Shown here: piece by piece, positions 11,001 through 22,935 of the stretch
Position numbering within the stretch: position 1 is the stretch's first letter
Layout of the letters: each line of letters opens with the position of its first letter
Assembly: GCA_036897485.1 (NCBI GenBank)
Contig: JAYMTF010000124.1
Span: forward strand, 1 to 51,433
Direction: 5' to 3'
DNA: 51,433 nucleotides
Source: Pelargonium nanum
Lineage: Eukaryota > Streptophyta > Magnoliopsida > Geraniales > Geraniaceae
Notes under the pieces: generated by a model
The model's input: the letters and a program-made list of their open reading frames with translations, nothing else
Told to the model about the DNA's origin: nothing
The model's database searches: none
Translations under genes and position numbers: made by a program

Positions 11001-11961
11001 AGACCATGTATGTGCTTCTTTCCCAAATGATAGATGTGTGGTATGTCTATATTTTGAAAAAGGTTGTATAAAGATTACTCAGTACACTTAGGTACTTCAG
11101 CCACATTTATATGACAAGTGGTAGTTTTAAGTTGGAACCTAGAATAGCGTGGCTTTTGTCTTTCTAGATATCTGTTCTGCTTCTGGCCTCTTGTACCTAA
11201 TTGCTGAACTTTTTACAATTGTTGTTTGAACAGATTGGTGAAAATGTTTCTATTTCAGCAAATGTTCGTGTAGGAGCTGGTGCAAGGCTCATTAGTTGCA
11301 TCATCTTGGATGATGTAGAAATCATGGTATGAGATTGGATGCATATTGAGTATTCATTCCTGCAACATAATTTTGATAATTTTATTCTCTATGAACAGGA
11401 TAACGCAGTTGTTATAAATGCCATTGTTGGATGGAAGTCCTCTATTGGAAGATGGTCACGCGTTCAGGCATGTTCTCTCTTGTAGCTCATATAACTTTGA
11501 AAGTTGAGATTGCAATACATAATAATTTGTATCAAGATAAAAAGTAAATTTGCAGAAGGATAAACAGACTATAAAATAAGTTAACGATGTTGTTCATTAG
11601 TTTCTATTTCTATTCACATCGACTAATGTCTGAAAACTATAGGCTGTTGATTGACCCTAATTTTTACTTGAAATCAAAATGTTGTTTTATTTACCTTATC
11701 TGATCAACTGATTCAGGCTAATGGGGACTACAATGCCAAGCTTGGAACTACAATCCTCGGTACTTGCCTTCCCTCGCCTCCTCATCTCTTTATCTGATTG
11801 GTATTGGTTTTGTTCAGCAGAATTTCCAATAATTTTGTTGCTGGCTCAATTCTTACGCAGGTGAAGCTGTGACGGTTGAAGATGAAGTTGTGGTGATCAA
11901 CAGCATCGTTCTCCCAAATAAGACGCTTAACGTCAGTGTGCAAGAAGAGATCATTTTATAA
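8038..11961 (+). CDS. GDP-mannose pyrophosphorylase-like protein (KONJAC/GMPPA type)
   Basis: Fifteen coding exons: 8038-8095, 8182-8279, 8772-8872, 8972-9050, 9153-9213, 9363-9409, 9515-9607, 9704-9794, 9903-9951, 10381-10497, 10599-10746, 11234-11326, 11399-11467, 11717-11759, 11861-11961. Joined they give 415 aa, the length I recall for the Arabidopsis KONJAC proteins. The N-terminal nucleotidyltransferase domain starts with a modified signature (VILVGGPTKGTRFRPL, about residues 11-26) whose insertion is typical of the GMPPA branch; next come LNCDV and a C-terminal left-handed beta-helix part (IIGDVYVHPSAKVHP, then SANVRVGAG and the end NVSVQEEIIL). Family knowledge: this branch has no or little catalysis itself and stimulates the true GDP-mannose pyrophosphorylase that feeds ascorbate, glucomannan and N-glycan synthesis in the cytosol. 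Introns after exons 5 and 13 use GC donors (9214, 11468). Intron 2 contains a duplicated exon start. It converges on the alpha-mannosidase II gene. Confidence 0.92.
8429..8804 (+). repeat. Intronic tandem duplication (~188 bp) including an exon start
   Basis: Copy 1 (8429-8616) and copy 2 (8617-8804) share GGTTAGGTTTAGA, GGGAACCAAATGCAGCATTT and TTTTTTCTTCTTAGATAC, with scattered differences. The copied unit includes the polypyrimidine tract, the AG acceptor and the first 32 nt of exon 3 of the pyrophosphorylase-like gene. Only copy 2 carries the functional exon 3 start (8772). The equivalent in copy 1 is 8583 and now lies inside intron 2. Confidence 0.88.
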
Positions 11962-12635
11962 ACATTGTGATAGATAAGATCCTACAAATTCTCTTGCATA
12001 TGTAGGTTCTATTTGTTTTGTTTCTCTATACCTTGTAACTGAAGTAGGAATGAGAGTGAATTTTGTTAATTTTCCGATCAACAAACTCATAGTTTGTAGA
12101 CTCGAGCTCAAATAAAATAGACTCACAGCAGAAATAGATTTTCTTTAAATATATAATTTGAATTTCTATCCATAACACTAACACTGAGAAAACCAAAATT
12201 CATCAGGAAAAGAGAACAAAATTTGTGGATGCATACAGATCATTCCTGTTTGACAGAAAATATCTAAGACTAGTTCAAATATCACGCCATTTTTGTTGCG
12301 GTTCTGACAAGTTATCGTCTCTTTTTTGGCACGATCAGCATGCATCTTCCACAAAACCTCACAAAATGTCAAGTTTGTGGCCTGATCATCACACATCTTC
12401 CAGAAAACCTCACAAAATGTCAAGTGCAGAGATGGTGACAAAAATACCTGGCATCTTTCAAGTAACTTGTTCAGCTACCAAGCCACTGCCACAAATCATA
12501 AATGGATTGCTACAGCTTTTTCGAAGGGTTTTCCATTAGATGGCAGCAACTTCCCAATGTTCAATTTGATAAATTTCTTTGCCACCAATCCGATACAAAC
12601 AGTACCAACAAGAACATTGAACCAATTATTCATAC
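11962..12635. other. Convergent intergenic / 3'-UTR region
   Basis: This 674-bp gap separates the stop codons of two convergent genes, so it must hold both 3' UTRs and poly(A) sites. AATAAAATAG at 12111 is a possible near-upstream element for the plus-strand gene. It contains the short tandem repeat described next. The open frames on both strands have no domain. Confidence 0.6.
12328..12425. repeat. 51-bp tandem duplication in the 3' region
   Basis: Two copies, from 12328 and from 12379, share the blocks CATCTTCCA and AAACCTCACAAAATGTCAAGT. They differ at a few positions. The repeat lies between two convergent stop codons, probably in the 3' UTR of alpha-mannosidase II (minus strand). Confidence 0.75.
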
Positions 12636-15600
12636 TCATTGGCGTGGCCGTACTTCCAGTTTATATGCCTGTATTTCCATGGGAGAGATAGCCACATGTC
12701 CTTCAGGAGCAACATCTCCAAACTGTTCAGAGTACCCTAGCATCTCTGTGTCGTCTTCATGGAGAAGATTCAAAGAAGTTGCTTTTACGTGTAACACTTC
12801 AAGTTCCTTAAACATAAAGAACAGATTTACATGCTCGTTCGCAACACTCTTGCACTGTGATCCTCCTTTAGGACTGTATGAGGAATCCCAACTTCGTCTC
12901 TGCAAGATTAGAACATATCTAGGACCTTCCTGAGGTTGCTGAGAATATTTTGAGGGCCGTGTGATCTTAAAATTTACTATATGCAAGTCACACGGAAAGG
13001 AGGCAGCTAAAGGAGAGAAAGACCTTGGAACTGGCTGCGTAGCTACATCCTGTGGCTTCTTGGCAACAAATGCATGGAGTGGATGGTTCAGATGGGAACC
13101 AACATTATGAGAGAGAAGAGATGGGTTCAGGGGAAGTGGATTAGAATCGGCATTAGAAGTAGAGGAAATGCTAGACTCCACGAGGAGGTGGAAGATAACA
13201 TTCATTGCACGGTTGTCCATCACCCCTTGCCCAAGGCCACGCCCATCATCACTTACCAAACGACGATCAAGCATTATCTCTAACCACCCGCCCTCAAGAC
13301 CTGCCACGCCCAATGACTGCCGAGAATGGACCGAAAACCGCTGACCATTTGATCCTTGCATGAATGCAAGAGAAGGCATAGGATAGTAATTTCCCTGCAA
13401 TGGTATCTTATCATAGGTTTCTCTTCGGCTCATCTGAAAGCCATTTAAATCAGAATAAAAAATCCTGTGGTTGTCAATGTCAGTGCGGTATCTAACTATC
13501 AATTCTTTGTCATTAAAATCTCTATCAAGTAGCTCAACATGATACTCCTTCTCAATGATTAACTCCTGTGTAGTGTTATCTCCATTATAAATGCGAGTAC
13601 TATGGGAGATGGGAGACTTCCCCCATGGTGTCACTGGATACGAGTATACTTCCTGCATCATAGGACCCTCCGACAACACCATAAGCCCACCAGCTCTGAT
13701 GATAGGCTCAGCATTACCAATTGGTCTGAACAAGTATGCCCCACTTCCTTCACTGGAGTATATAGCTATTTCCTCACCGACGACAATTTGGGAACCATTT
13801 TTATAGCTTACTTTTTGCAGCAAACCATGAGTAGCATTGAAGGTAAGTGTCTGCTGCTGGTTCTGGATTTCAACAAAATCACCTTCTACTTTTGAGCAAG
13901 AATATGGTGAGGGGCAAGGTAGAGGATTGGACTGTGTAAAAATTTTCAGTTTTGCTGGTATGGCCTTTTCACATCCAACAAAACCATTAGCAACATAATA
14001 CATCTGCACACCCATTGGAGGAATAGAAGCTTTCCAAAAGAGGCGATGCCTTCCAGTGAAGTGTTTGCTTCCATCATGCTGGAATTCAGGAGAAATTTGA
14101 CTTCTAACACAAGTCCAGTTTGAGTCCAAAACAGTTACACCCGGCTTGTTGACGACGACCATCACAACCTCCTCTCTTGTCTGTTCCAACGGATTGAAAA
14201 AGACCACTGGATGAGCTGTTCCTTCACGAGCATTGATTGCTCTATGGATGGGCTGAACATCATATTTTGATCTCACCTGTTCTGGCTCAAACTCAGCTGG
14301 GTTCAGCTCAGATCTCTCTTGACGAATTCCAAGGAGTACTTCAATCGCTTTAGACATGAAAATTTGCAAGTCCTGTAAAGAAGTATGCATCCGAGACCCA
14401 TAATCCAAAACTACATGATCCTTTGCGGTACCAGTGACCCCATCATGATGCTGGAAAAGAGCCAAGTTCCTTCGTGCAGCTGTCAACTTGTAGGAGAAAC
14501 CCACAGGTAGCTTTTCACATTGTGATCGATCACAGTAGCCTAGCAATAAAGCCATCAACATCTCTGAGGCCCGAAGTGTATGCTCTAGAACTCGATCAAC
14601 AGCCTTAAAGAACGGACGAGAAACATAGTAGCCACTCCAATAATCATGTTGTCTGTCAGCATAAGTAAAAAAATCCCCTGAGAGAGAAGGAAAACCTCCA
14701 ATCTCACCAGAGCCAATTTCACCCGGAAGTGAATAGTTTACTCTGTCAGCCTCCTCACGAAGAGTTTGAAAGTAGTCTTCTAAAGTGCCAAACTTTGCTT
14801 CTGCATTTAAACTAGGATTTGAATTGATATAGTCAAATAATAATTGGTAGTTCCTAAACTGCGCTTCTGCCTCATCAATGCTGACATAACGGAAATCATC
14901 CCCAAGAGGAACAAGAAGTGTATTTGTTCGATATAATGTAGACTTCTTCTTATATTGATCTAACAGTTTCAGTGCCCTCTCCTGGACATTTTCCTGGTTA
15001 GTCTCAACTGGATGCTGTCCCCATGGGCAGAATTCATAACCAAATTCATGCATTCGAGCAAAGTCAAACTGACAACAAATAGCAGGCTCCGGCCCACAAG
15101 TGTGTGGGATATCATATGAATAGAAGGGCATCATGTGGACAAAAATATCAGTAGTTTCCTCGGCATCCCAGCTCTGTCGCCATAAATACTCCAAATTCTT
15201 ATGCAATGCGAGTTCCTTCTTCAGCTCATAATGGGTCCTTTGGATGAGCATGTTCTCAAAACCCATACGACGAAAAAGATATGCCATGGTAGGTGAGTAA
15301 CCAAATGGATCTATTGCCCAAGAATTTTTAGGGACAACACCAATTGTGTCATTTAACCATATATTCCCCTCTGTTATCTGATTACAAGAATATCAATAAA
15401 ATCAGATCACCAACTCAAAATAAGAACTATGAAATTTCCAAAAAAAAAAAATTAAGGAAAAGACACAAGCCAGCAGTTTCAGTATATATCGTTGTGAATG
15501 TACAATGCTGAACAACAGGCAAAACAAAAAGATGACCTGCACTGGAGAGCAGACACACATATAGCTGACTAACTTCTAAACCATAGATGCAAACACAAGA

Positions 15601-18240
15601 AAACTAATTCTATGCCACTGTACGTAATCAGCTACCACAAGTAAAATGTACAAGTGTGCATAATATTAGGTATCTGATTGTGTGACTTTATTTGTATGCT
15701 GAACATGCCTACCAGTCTTTTCTGATTATAAAAAGACAAACATATGATGATTTGAAGCAATTTATAGTATCTTGATACTATTCATTTGAAAATTTGGGAG
15801 CATAAGGGTGCTCTGAATATTTAATGCAGATAGATAAACTTATGTTTTTTAACAAAAAAGGAATAAAGAGATATTAAAATTGTAAACCAAAAAACAAATT
15901 TGAACATAAATTTTAAATAGTGGCAATAAAAACATGCTCAACTTTTAAAGTGAAACCAAATGAAGAACACGAAATATTGTGTCAGAACTCAGAACAACAA
16001 CTGCATATGTGCACCAATATGTAAATTGGAATACATTTCATAATGAACATCTAACTCAAGCAACAGCCACAAACAAATATAAAGAACATTACAAAATCAC
16101 TCATGCATGGAAAATCACATCAAATAGCCTGTATCATGATTATTTATATGCTCATTAGCATCCTATTATCCCAAAATAATTTGTAAGTTGAGCTTTTCCC
16201 TCGAGGTAACAATGAAAATATATTAACAGTTTCTTTTTCATAATAACTACACATATTACTGTTTTGACTGATTAGCAAAACTATTAGCAGAAACAATTAT
16301 CTCATAATGTTCAAAAATATTATGATAAATAATATAGCTTAACATGTCGACCCTAGTATGCTTTATAGTAAGTGCAAATTATACTAGTAGCCAAACTGCA
16401 CATAACACCTGATGCTACACGATTGGATTACTCAATAGATGAAACCAATAAGGTCTGAGAATTTTAACTACAATACAATTACTTTAAAGTAAATACAAAA
16501 AGCTTCAGAAATACCTGCTCAATTATGGCAAAATAATGTGAATTAGCCTGCATGAAGAAAAGGATTATTATCGTATGTGAAGCATCAACAAAATGAATCT
16601 TAATCACATTATCACTTCATAAATTTAGAGCATATACTGATTATGATAACGGATTAAAAAAAACATGAAAGTTCAGAGAGATGGGAAAGGACATCTACTA
16701 TGATGACTATGAAGAGTTGAGGAGCAAAATACCTTAAACCGGTTGTATTAACTTCTGAGGAGTGGAAAATTTGTTATTATCAAGAGTTCAGGTATAGAAT
16801 TTAAGAAGGTGCATTATAAACTTATACTGTAATTCAATAAATTCCACACAGCAACAAACTTGCCAAAACCACCTTAAAATGGGAAATAATACCATCGTCA
16901 GGGAGCATTTTGATGTTCTTTGGACCAATCACTCTATCTATGCCAGCCAGGTTATCTGGTTAAAAAAGATAGGCAATCATTTTAGGATTCTAGATTTCTA
17001 GTACATACCTCAATGATCTTACATGATCGTCAAATTGCTGATTATTGATGAGTATAGTGCACACTATGGAACATTTCCCTAGGGTTTACAAGTACGTATT
17101 TTCCAAATCCTTGTTATTCCTAAACACTATTTTATGAACTAACTTCCTGGTAAAAAGCAATTTATTGACTTGACAGCACATTTAAGAAGAAAGCATCCAA
17201 AACAATACAGTAAGACTTTGAAGATCCCATTCAAACTCTATAGACAATAGATATGCTGAGGCATGTAATTGTATCTTTACTGATGTTAAATAATAGTTTG
17301 GGGAGAAGACCAATCTGAATTCTTAGCAATCAATGGGTATTGGGTGCAATAAATTAAGAATAGCCCATAAATAATTACCTCATCATTCATCACCCAGCCA
17401 CCTCCAACAATTTCTAGCTGTCCATTTTTCACTAGACTGGTGAAAGATTCTCTTTTAGCATCCGAGGAATCTCTCCACCACCGCTCCAAATAAGACATCT
17501 CTTCCCATATAAACTTTCTCCGAGGATCCTAAATATCCAAGTTCAGATCAATTCAATATGCATTCTGAAGATCTGAGTATCTAGCCATCAGATAGTGAAA
17601 TTACATCGTGTTTTCCGGGGAAAGAACAAGAGTTATAATTACTGAAATGCAAGCAAAATAAAGATCATGATGAAATCCAGATCACCTTCGAAAGCGTATC
17701 GACAATGGTGTCAAGTATGTGCCGGGACTGGCGATCATAATACTCCTCGACGGTGAGCTTCCAACCGGGATCGTTATGCGAATGAGGCACCACAAACACC
17801 TTCAATTTCTCACTGTCCCACTCGTTCCCTTTGTAGCTAACCCTCCACCCCTGCTTCCACGGCCCGCCGTCCACATCCGAGAACTCAATCCTGTCGTACA
17901 AATCCTTGGTCGTAATATCCACCTTGGCGCCGGAAACGGACACGTTCCCAGCCCATCCGGATTTGCGGTTGAGGGGCTTGCGGAACTTGGAAGGGCGAGA
18001 GGAGGATCGGGACTTGAAGTGGGACGAGATGGGCCTGGGGACGCCGTAGCGGAGGAAAACGAGGAGGAGGAAGAAGAAGAGCGAGACGGAGAGGGCGATG
18101 GTGAAGAAATTGGAGAAGACGAAGTTGATCAGCGCGGTGCGCTTCCGAGACTTCCTTGGAAGCTTCGATTTGGAGCTGTATGAGGGGAGAAATGAGCGAT
18201 CCCAGCGTCCTCCGCGGCCGATGTAGGAGGATAAAGGCAT
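12636..18240 (-). CDS. GMII: Golgi alpha-mannosidase II (GH38)
   Basis: Four coding exons on the minus strand: 18240-17686, 17528-17379, 16547-16515 and a large 15377-12636, giving 1159 aa, the usual plant length. The protein is a type II Golgi membrane enzyme: a basic cytosolic tail (KLPRKSRKR, about residues 26-34), one membrane span (about 38-63), a stem, then the GH38 catalytic domain. Visible active-site elements are HSHNDPGW (about 153-160, zinc-binding His and Asp), the nucleophile loop WAIDPFGYSP with Asp near 269, and HHDGVTGT near 556. Family role: it removes two mannoses from GlcNAcMan5GlcNAc2 to allow complex N-glycan formation in the medial Golgi. Exon 3 is only 33 nt. No break was seen. 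The start at 18240 is the first ATG of an uninterrupted frame with the expected tail and anchor. Confidence 0.95.
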
Positions 18241-18490
18241 GGTTGAGGAGGAGGTGGAGCTTGAAGTCTTTAGCTATGGCTGCGAGCGGTTGATTCGGGA
18301 GTGGTGTGTGTTTGGGCTGTGGACATGGCAGTGATGGGAGTTGTGTACGTGCCTCAGGAACGGGACGGATCTATTTAGGATACTGTATTTTTATCACCAA
18401 ATTGTGACTCGTAGCATTTTTGTAGGGGAAAGCATAGATTTTGACGTCTATAAATAACAAGTATGCTTTAACAAAAGTATTAAAGAGTTA

Positions 18491-18721
18491 CCACCAACCG
18501 CGTGGGTCAACTGGTAAGAGGTTGTTCCAGCTTAATATGAGGTCTTGAGTTCGAGTCTCAGGGAATGCAGTTGCGTTAAAACTTGGTAGGGAGAGCTTTG
18601 CCGCCCTTGTGGTTCTACCCGACTCTAATGAAGATTAGTCTGAGTGCCGTAAAACGGCTTAAAGGTGTCAACCGCACATGTGCGGGGCCGCTCAAGAACC
18701 TCATGGTTTAGACAAAAAAAA
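18491..18721 (+). mobile_element. tRNA-derived SINE
   Basis: The 5' part has RNA polymerase III promoter boxes at normal spacing: box A TGGGTCAACTGG (18503-18514) and box B GAGTTCGAGTCTC (18547-18559). A tRNA-unrelated body follows, then a short A-run (18714-18721). No clear target duplication was found, suggesting age. It sits about 250 bp upstream of the start codon of alpha-mannosidase II, in the interval between that gene and SEC13. A tRNA gene is excluded because no cloverleaf or acceptor stem can be formed. Confidence 0.7.
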
Positions 18722-19500
18722 TTACAGTTTCTCTAAAAAAAACAAGTAGCAATTGATGATACTCAAATTTGTATTTATTAATTTAATTGAAACTAACACA
18801 TGTCACGACGAAACCCTATTCATCTCAACGAAGAGGTTCGATGAAAAAGCACTTAAATTGAGCCGAGCAAGACAAGAAATAAACTTATAGAAGGTCCATG
18901 CGTTGCAGCAGAGAATTTGCCTGACCTTTGAGTGCATGAATCAAACATTGTACCGACTAGCAATATCACACCTTAGGTTGGCCGGATTAGACGTAAATTG
19001 ACATGTCACGAGCTATCATAGGTCCCATTTTTCTATCGACTAACTGTGTGATATGTCACCCTTCCAAAATATTTTATTTTTTATTTATTCTTTTTTGAAC
19101 CAATTTTCCAAAATATTATCCTATATTGGATGTTTAAGTACACGATTGTATACTATTCATTCAAATGCAATTTTTCATCACTAAAAAAATATTTTTAAAA
19201 TATGTAAATTATTGCATCAAACTATACATAAAATTTCTTCCGAAAAAATATGTTCATAATAAAAAAAAAAATCATAATCATAAAGGTAAATTTTTAAAAA
19301 ATAATACAAGTACTAAACATATCATTTGGAGCGGTGGAAGCGGAGCGGGTCTTGACTTGACAACCCGCGTATGTTGAGGGATTGTTTGGGAGACAAACAC
19401 AGATTCAACAGGGTCAGGACACGATAAATCCTGCGTCCAAACTGTCCTCAACTGAATCGACCTCGAATTGACTCATTTCACACATACCTGAGCTCAAGAG
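18722..19500. other. AT-rich intergenic spacer
   Basis: No gene or terminal repeat is visible between the SINE and the SEC13 leader. An open frame at 19165-19377 is lysine- and asparagine-rich through AT bias and has no domain. The SEC13 transcription start probably lies near 19500-19550, since a good donor follows at 19610. Confidence 0.5.
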
Positions 19501-20978
19501 AAATATTTGTATTGCAAAGGGAAGCTTCTTCTGTTACAATTGCAAAGCAAAACCCCATCGCAGAAGAGCTTCTCCGATCCCCAATTTGCGAATTGGTCGC
19601 TCGTCCAAGGTACGCATCGCTCTCAATCTTGATTCTCTTACCTATCATCACGATTTACGCATCCGCTATCTGATTCTCATGCGAATCATCAAATTTGATT
19701 TCGAATAGTATTTTCATATTCGTGTATGGTTCCTTGTTACTCGTTTGAATCGAGAAAATTGTAGTTTTCAATTGGAAATTTCCAGATCTAAAGCGATTGA
19801 CATAGATCTCAGGTTTCTGTATGCTTGAGCTTCGAACGTGTTGTTGGAAATTGGTTCCAACTTGATTGTTAGGCCTAGATTTTCTCTAGATTGATTTATG
19901 AGCTCGATTTGGCTTCATTCTAGTAGTGCATATGAGTTTATTTTGTTTCCACTTTCCATAATGATAGAATTTGGGTTTGACGTTTTGGGTTTAGGTTTTG
20001 AGGTGGGTTTCATATGTCTGGGTATGGATTGCAAATTTAGGGACAAGCTTGATAAGTTTGGAACTTGAAATTTGTAGATTTATTCTTGCTGGTGTCACAT
20101 TTCAACCTGATGAAGGATTTGTATATGGTGCCATTTACATATTCATGCCCTGGAATGGGGCTGTAGTAAGAATGGTGCCCATCAGCTCGGCTACGCTATA
20201 GTATATAGTTCTTGGCAGTCTCAAAGATCTTGAAGCTGATTCAGTTATCAATTATCATAGGTTCATTGTCATCTTTCTCTGGGTGCTCCCTTTCTTAATT
20301 GCTATATGTTACTTTTAGGGTAAGTATATATGGGATATACTTTTTCTTTTAAGAGAAATATATTTTTAAGGAACCACAAAATATGCATGTTCTTGTGCAC
20401 AGGCTTAAGACCTCAGAAGTGGTCTAGTGAGAAGAATAAGGCAAAGTTATTCTTTTGTCGCCAGGTTTCTACTTTCCTGATAACATTTTTGACTATTTTC
20501 TATAATGTTTTAATAAGTTTTTGGACTCTTATTGCAAATTTGAAGAAAACCTATGCACTGAATTAGGATGAAGGTAAAATGGTTTATTTAACTCTATTAA
20601 ATTATACTAGTTTCAACAATAGAATAGTTCAGGGCCTATCAGGAGGTGGATGAGGATGAAACATCAGTTTTTTATCATGCCAGCCTGCTTATGAGAGATG
20701 AAAAAATTGAGAAGTTTTGATGCCCCAAAGCACCTGACTTGTAGCTTGGTTGGTAGTATGTTTAGCTAAATTTTTTTTTGGTTTCAATTAGATCTTTATG
20801 ATACTATATAAATCTATTTGCATATTTTGTTGTTGGAATGTCCGAAGTAGCTACACTATTTGGTTTATTTTAAACTAACTTGTATTTTTCACAAACTATT
20901 GAAATTCAGAAGAAGATATACTGAGAGGTTGAGGTGAAAGGAACTGCTAGGGTTCAACCGGGAGGTAGATCTGAAAAG

Positions 20979-21887
20979 ATGCCCAGCCAGAAGATTGAAA
21001 CGGGTCACCAGGACACAGTCCACGATGTAGCCATGGACTACTATGGTAAGCGCCTGGCAACAGGTTCATCTGATGCTACCATTAGGATAATCGGTGTGGG
21101 AAACAACTCTGGTTCACAGCAACTTGCTATGTTGACTGGCCATAAAGGTCCCGTCTGGCAGGTTGCTTGGGCCCACCCTAAGTTTGGATCAATCCTTGCT
21201 TCCTGTTCCTATGATGGTCAAGTAATACTATGGAAGGAAGGTAACCAAAATGAGTGGTCACAAGCTTATGTTTTCAATGAGCACAAGTCATCTGTGAACT
21301 CCATTGCTTGGGCACCTCACGAAATTGGGCTATGCTTGGCTTGTGGATCTTCTGACGGAAATATCTCAGTTTTCACCGCCAGGCCTGATGGTGGTTGGGA
21401 CACCACTATGATAAACCAAGCCCACCCTGTTGGAGTTACCTCAGTTTCTTGGGCTCCATCAATGGCTCCTGGCGCTCTAGTTGGATCAGGTCTCCTGGAA
21501 CCTGTTCAGAAATTGGCTTCTGGCGGCTGTGATAATACTGTGAAGGTGTGGAAGCTGCATAACGGGAGGTGGACAATGGATTGCTTCCCTGCCCTTCAGA
21601 TGCATACTGACTGGGTGAGGGGTGTGGCTTGGGCACCAAACTTGGGGCTCCCGAAGTCTACAATAGCTAGCGCTTCACAGGATGGAACAGTGGTTATATG
21701 GACTGTAGCCAAGGAAGGGGATCAGTGGGAAGGTAAAGTTTTGAAGGATTTTAAGACTCCTGTTTGGAGTGTCTCGTGGTCACTGACTGGAAACTTGTTG
21801 GCTGTGGCTGACGGTAATAACAATGTAACCCTATGGAAAGAAGCAGTTGATGGCGAGTGGCAGCAAGTGACTACAGTTGAGCCCTAG
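20979..21887 (+). CDS. SEC13: SEC13 homologue, COPII coat and nuclear-pore WD40 protein
   Basis: An intronless frame of 302 aa, the usual SEC13 length, starting [16 protein letters not shown]. The chosen ATG follows an in-frame GTG-led extension that is simply leader; no ATG lies between the acceptor at 20909 and this start. Six WD-type blades can be seen, with ends such as [57 protein letters not shown] and [12 protein letters not shown]. Family role: with SEC31 it forms the outer cage of COPII vesicles leaving the ER, and it also serves in the Y-complex of the nuclear pore. The 5' UTR appears split by an intron of about 1.3 kb (donor 19610, AAG/GTACGC; acceptor AG at 20908-20909), a common arrangement in housekeeping plant genes with intronless coding regions. 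Confidence 0.95.
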   Translation: MPSQKIETGHQDTVHDVAMDYYGKRLATGSSDATIRIIGVGNNSGSQQLAMLTGHKGPVWQVAWAHPKFGSILASCSYDGQVILWKEGNQNEWSQAYVFNEHKSSVNSIAWAPHEIGLCLACGSSDGNISVFTARPDGGWDTTMINQAHPVGVTSVSWAPSMAPGALVGSGLLEPVQKLASGGCDNTVKVWKLHNGRWTMDCFPALQMHTDWVRGVAWAPNLGLPKSTIASASQDGTVVIWTVAKEGDQWEGKVLKDFKTPVWSVSWSLTGNLLAVADGNNNVTLWKEAVDGEWQQVTTVEP

Positions 21888-22319
21888 ATTTCATGTTTCG
21901 TTGTTTTTTTTTTCCTTTGTCAGTATTTAATATCTGATCACATTATCAGGAACTAGTTTGTCAGTCACTTGAGACATATATTTTGGTTTTGTATTGAGTA
22001 TACTTTGGTCATATTGTTTAGTGTGATTATTGTTCTATCAGATTTAGGGGTGAAATGAAAGATGTTACTTCTATTGTTGGAGTGCTATAGTAGTCTCAAC
22101 AGATGCATGTTTTTGCTTATTTCCCATTCATTGATACACCAGATTCACAGGTTTGGTCTTGCATCCATTTAAATTTATGTAGATTTCTGCATCTTCTGGC
22201 AAGAGTTATTTGTATATTTAATGTATTTGTACAATATATTTCATTTGTCTATCATTTTCAGGTTCATGTGCACTTTCAAGGACCGACTCTTCAACATAAG
22301 CACCTCGTATGACGTTCTC
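21888..22319 (+). other. SEC13 3' region
   Basis: This is T-rich sequence downstream of the SEC13 stop codon, probably its 3' UTR and terminator region. TTGTATTGAGTATAC and TTTGTA-type stretches could serve as plant poly(A) signals, but no single site stands out. I see no gene. Confidence 0.45.
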
Positions 22320-22935
22320 TTCGCAATCATCCTCACCTAGGAACATTAATATCGTTGATATCCACGCATCATAATGACAACGAGCCTCTTCGTAGGCTTC
22401 TCCATATGATGATCATCATTCCTCACAAGTGTTTCAATTTGTATAAAATCCATGTCACTATCACAACTAATAGGCTACACAATTTGTACTTTACAACCAG
22501 CAAATGTTGTCTCAACCTCATAACCAGTTTCTAATGTCTTCAATATTTGTCGGGGTTACAAATTGTATACTATTTCGTAGCCTTCATTTAAGTAATGATC
22601 TCTTTAACACCTTCCAAACATGCTCTTTCTCTGACATTAATTAACTTTCCCTTCCGAGTAAATTTAGCTAACGGTGGAGTATCATTTGTTATGTAAATCT
22701 AAACATTTTCATCCACGTACTTCTTGAACATCACTTTCACATCTTTGTTGTCTGCCATCACCAATAACGACTCGAACAAAGACTAAGTATGGAACCTTAG
22801 ATACACAATATTAGTAGGCTCATACCCTAACTCATCCATAGTAGTCATGATTTGTAGTCAATTACATATGTCCTGGTTAACATCACCATTGTATCGAACC
22901 TCACCACCCTTTACCCCAACAGAGAATCTTTCATA
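22320..22935 (-). pseudogene. Decayed MuDR-type transposase N-terminal fragment
   Basis: Read on the minus strand, the interval gives pieces that line up in order with the N-terminal domain of plant MuDR transposases: VKGGEVRYNGD, then TMDELGYEPTNIVYLRF, then MADNKDVKVMFKKYVDENV. Those pieces are interrupted by several in-frame stops. The rest of the transposase (catalytic domain and zinc knuckle) is missing, as are terminal repeats, so it is an old fragment of a Mutator-like DNA transposon. It lies between SEC13 and the atypical E2F gene and ends about 600 bp upstream of the E2F start codon. Confidence 0.55.

Noticed and set aside
12225-13283. Plus-strand frames antisense to alpha-mannosidase II
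   Set aside because: They are shadows of the large minus-strand exon or its 3' UTR.
18503-18559. tRNA gene
   Set aside because: Box A and B are present, but no acceptor stem, anticodon arm or 3' half can be formed; the body and A-tail indicate a SINE.
20934-20978. Upstream GTG-led extension of the SEC13 frame
   Set aside because: The SEC13 family starts at [10 protein letters not shown]; the 15 upstream codons are leader sequence after the 5'-UTR intron and have no ATG.
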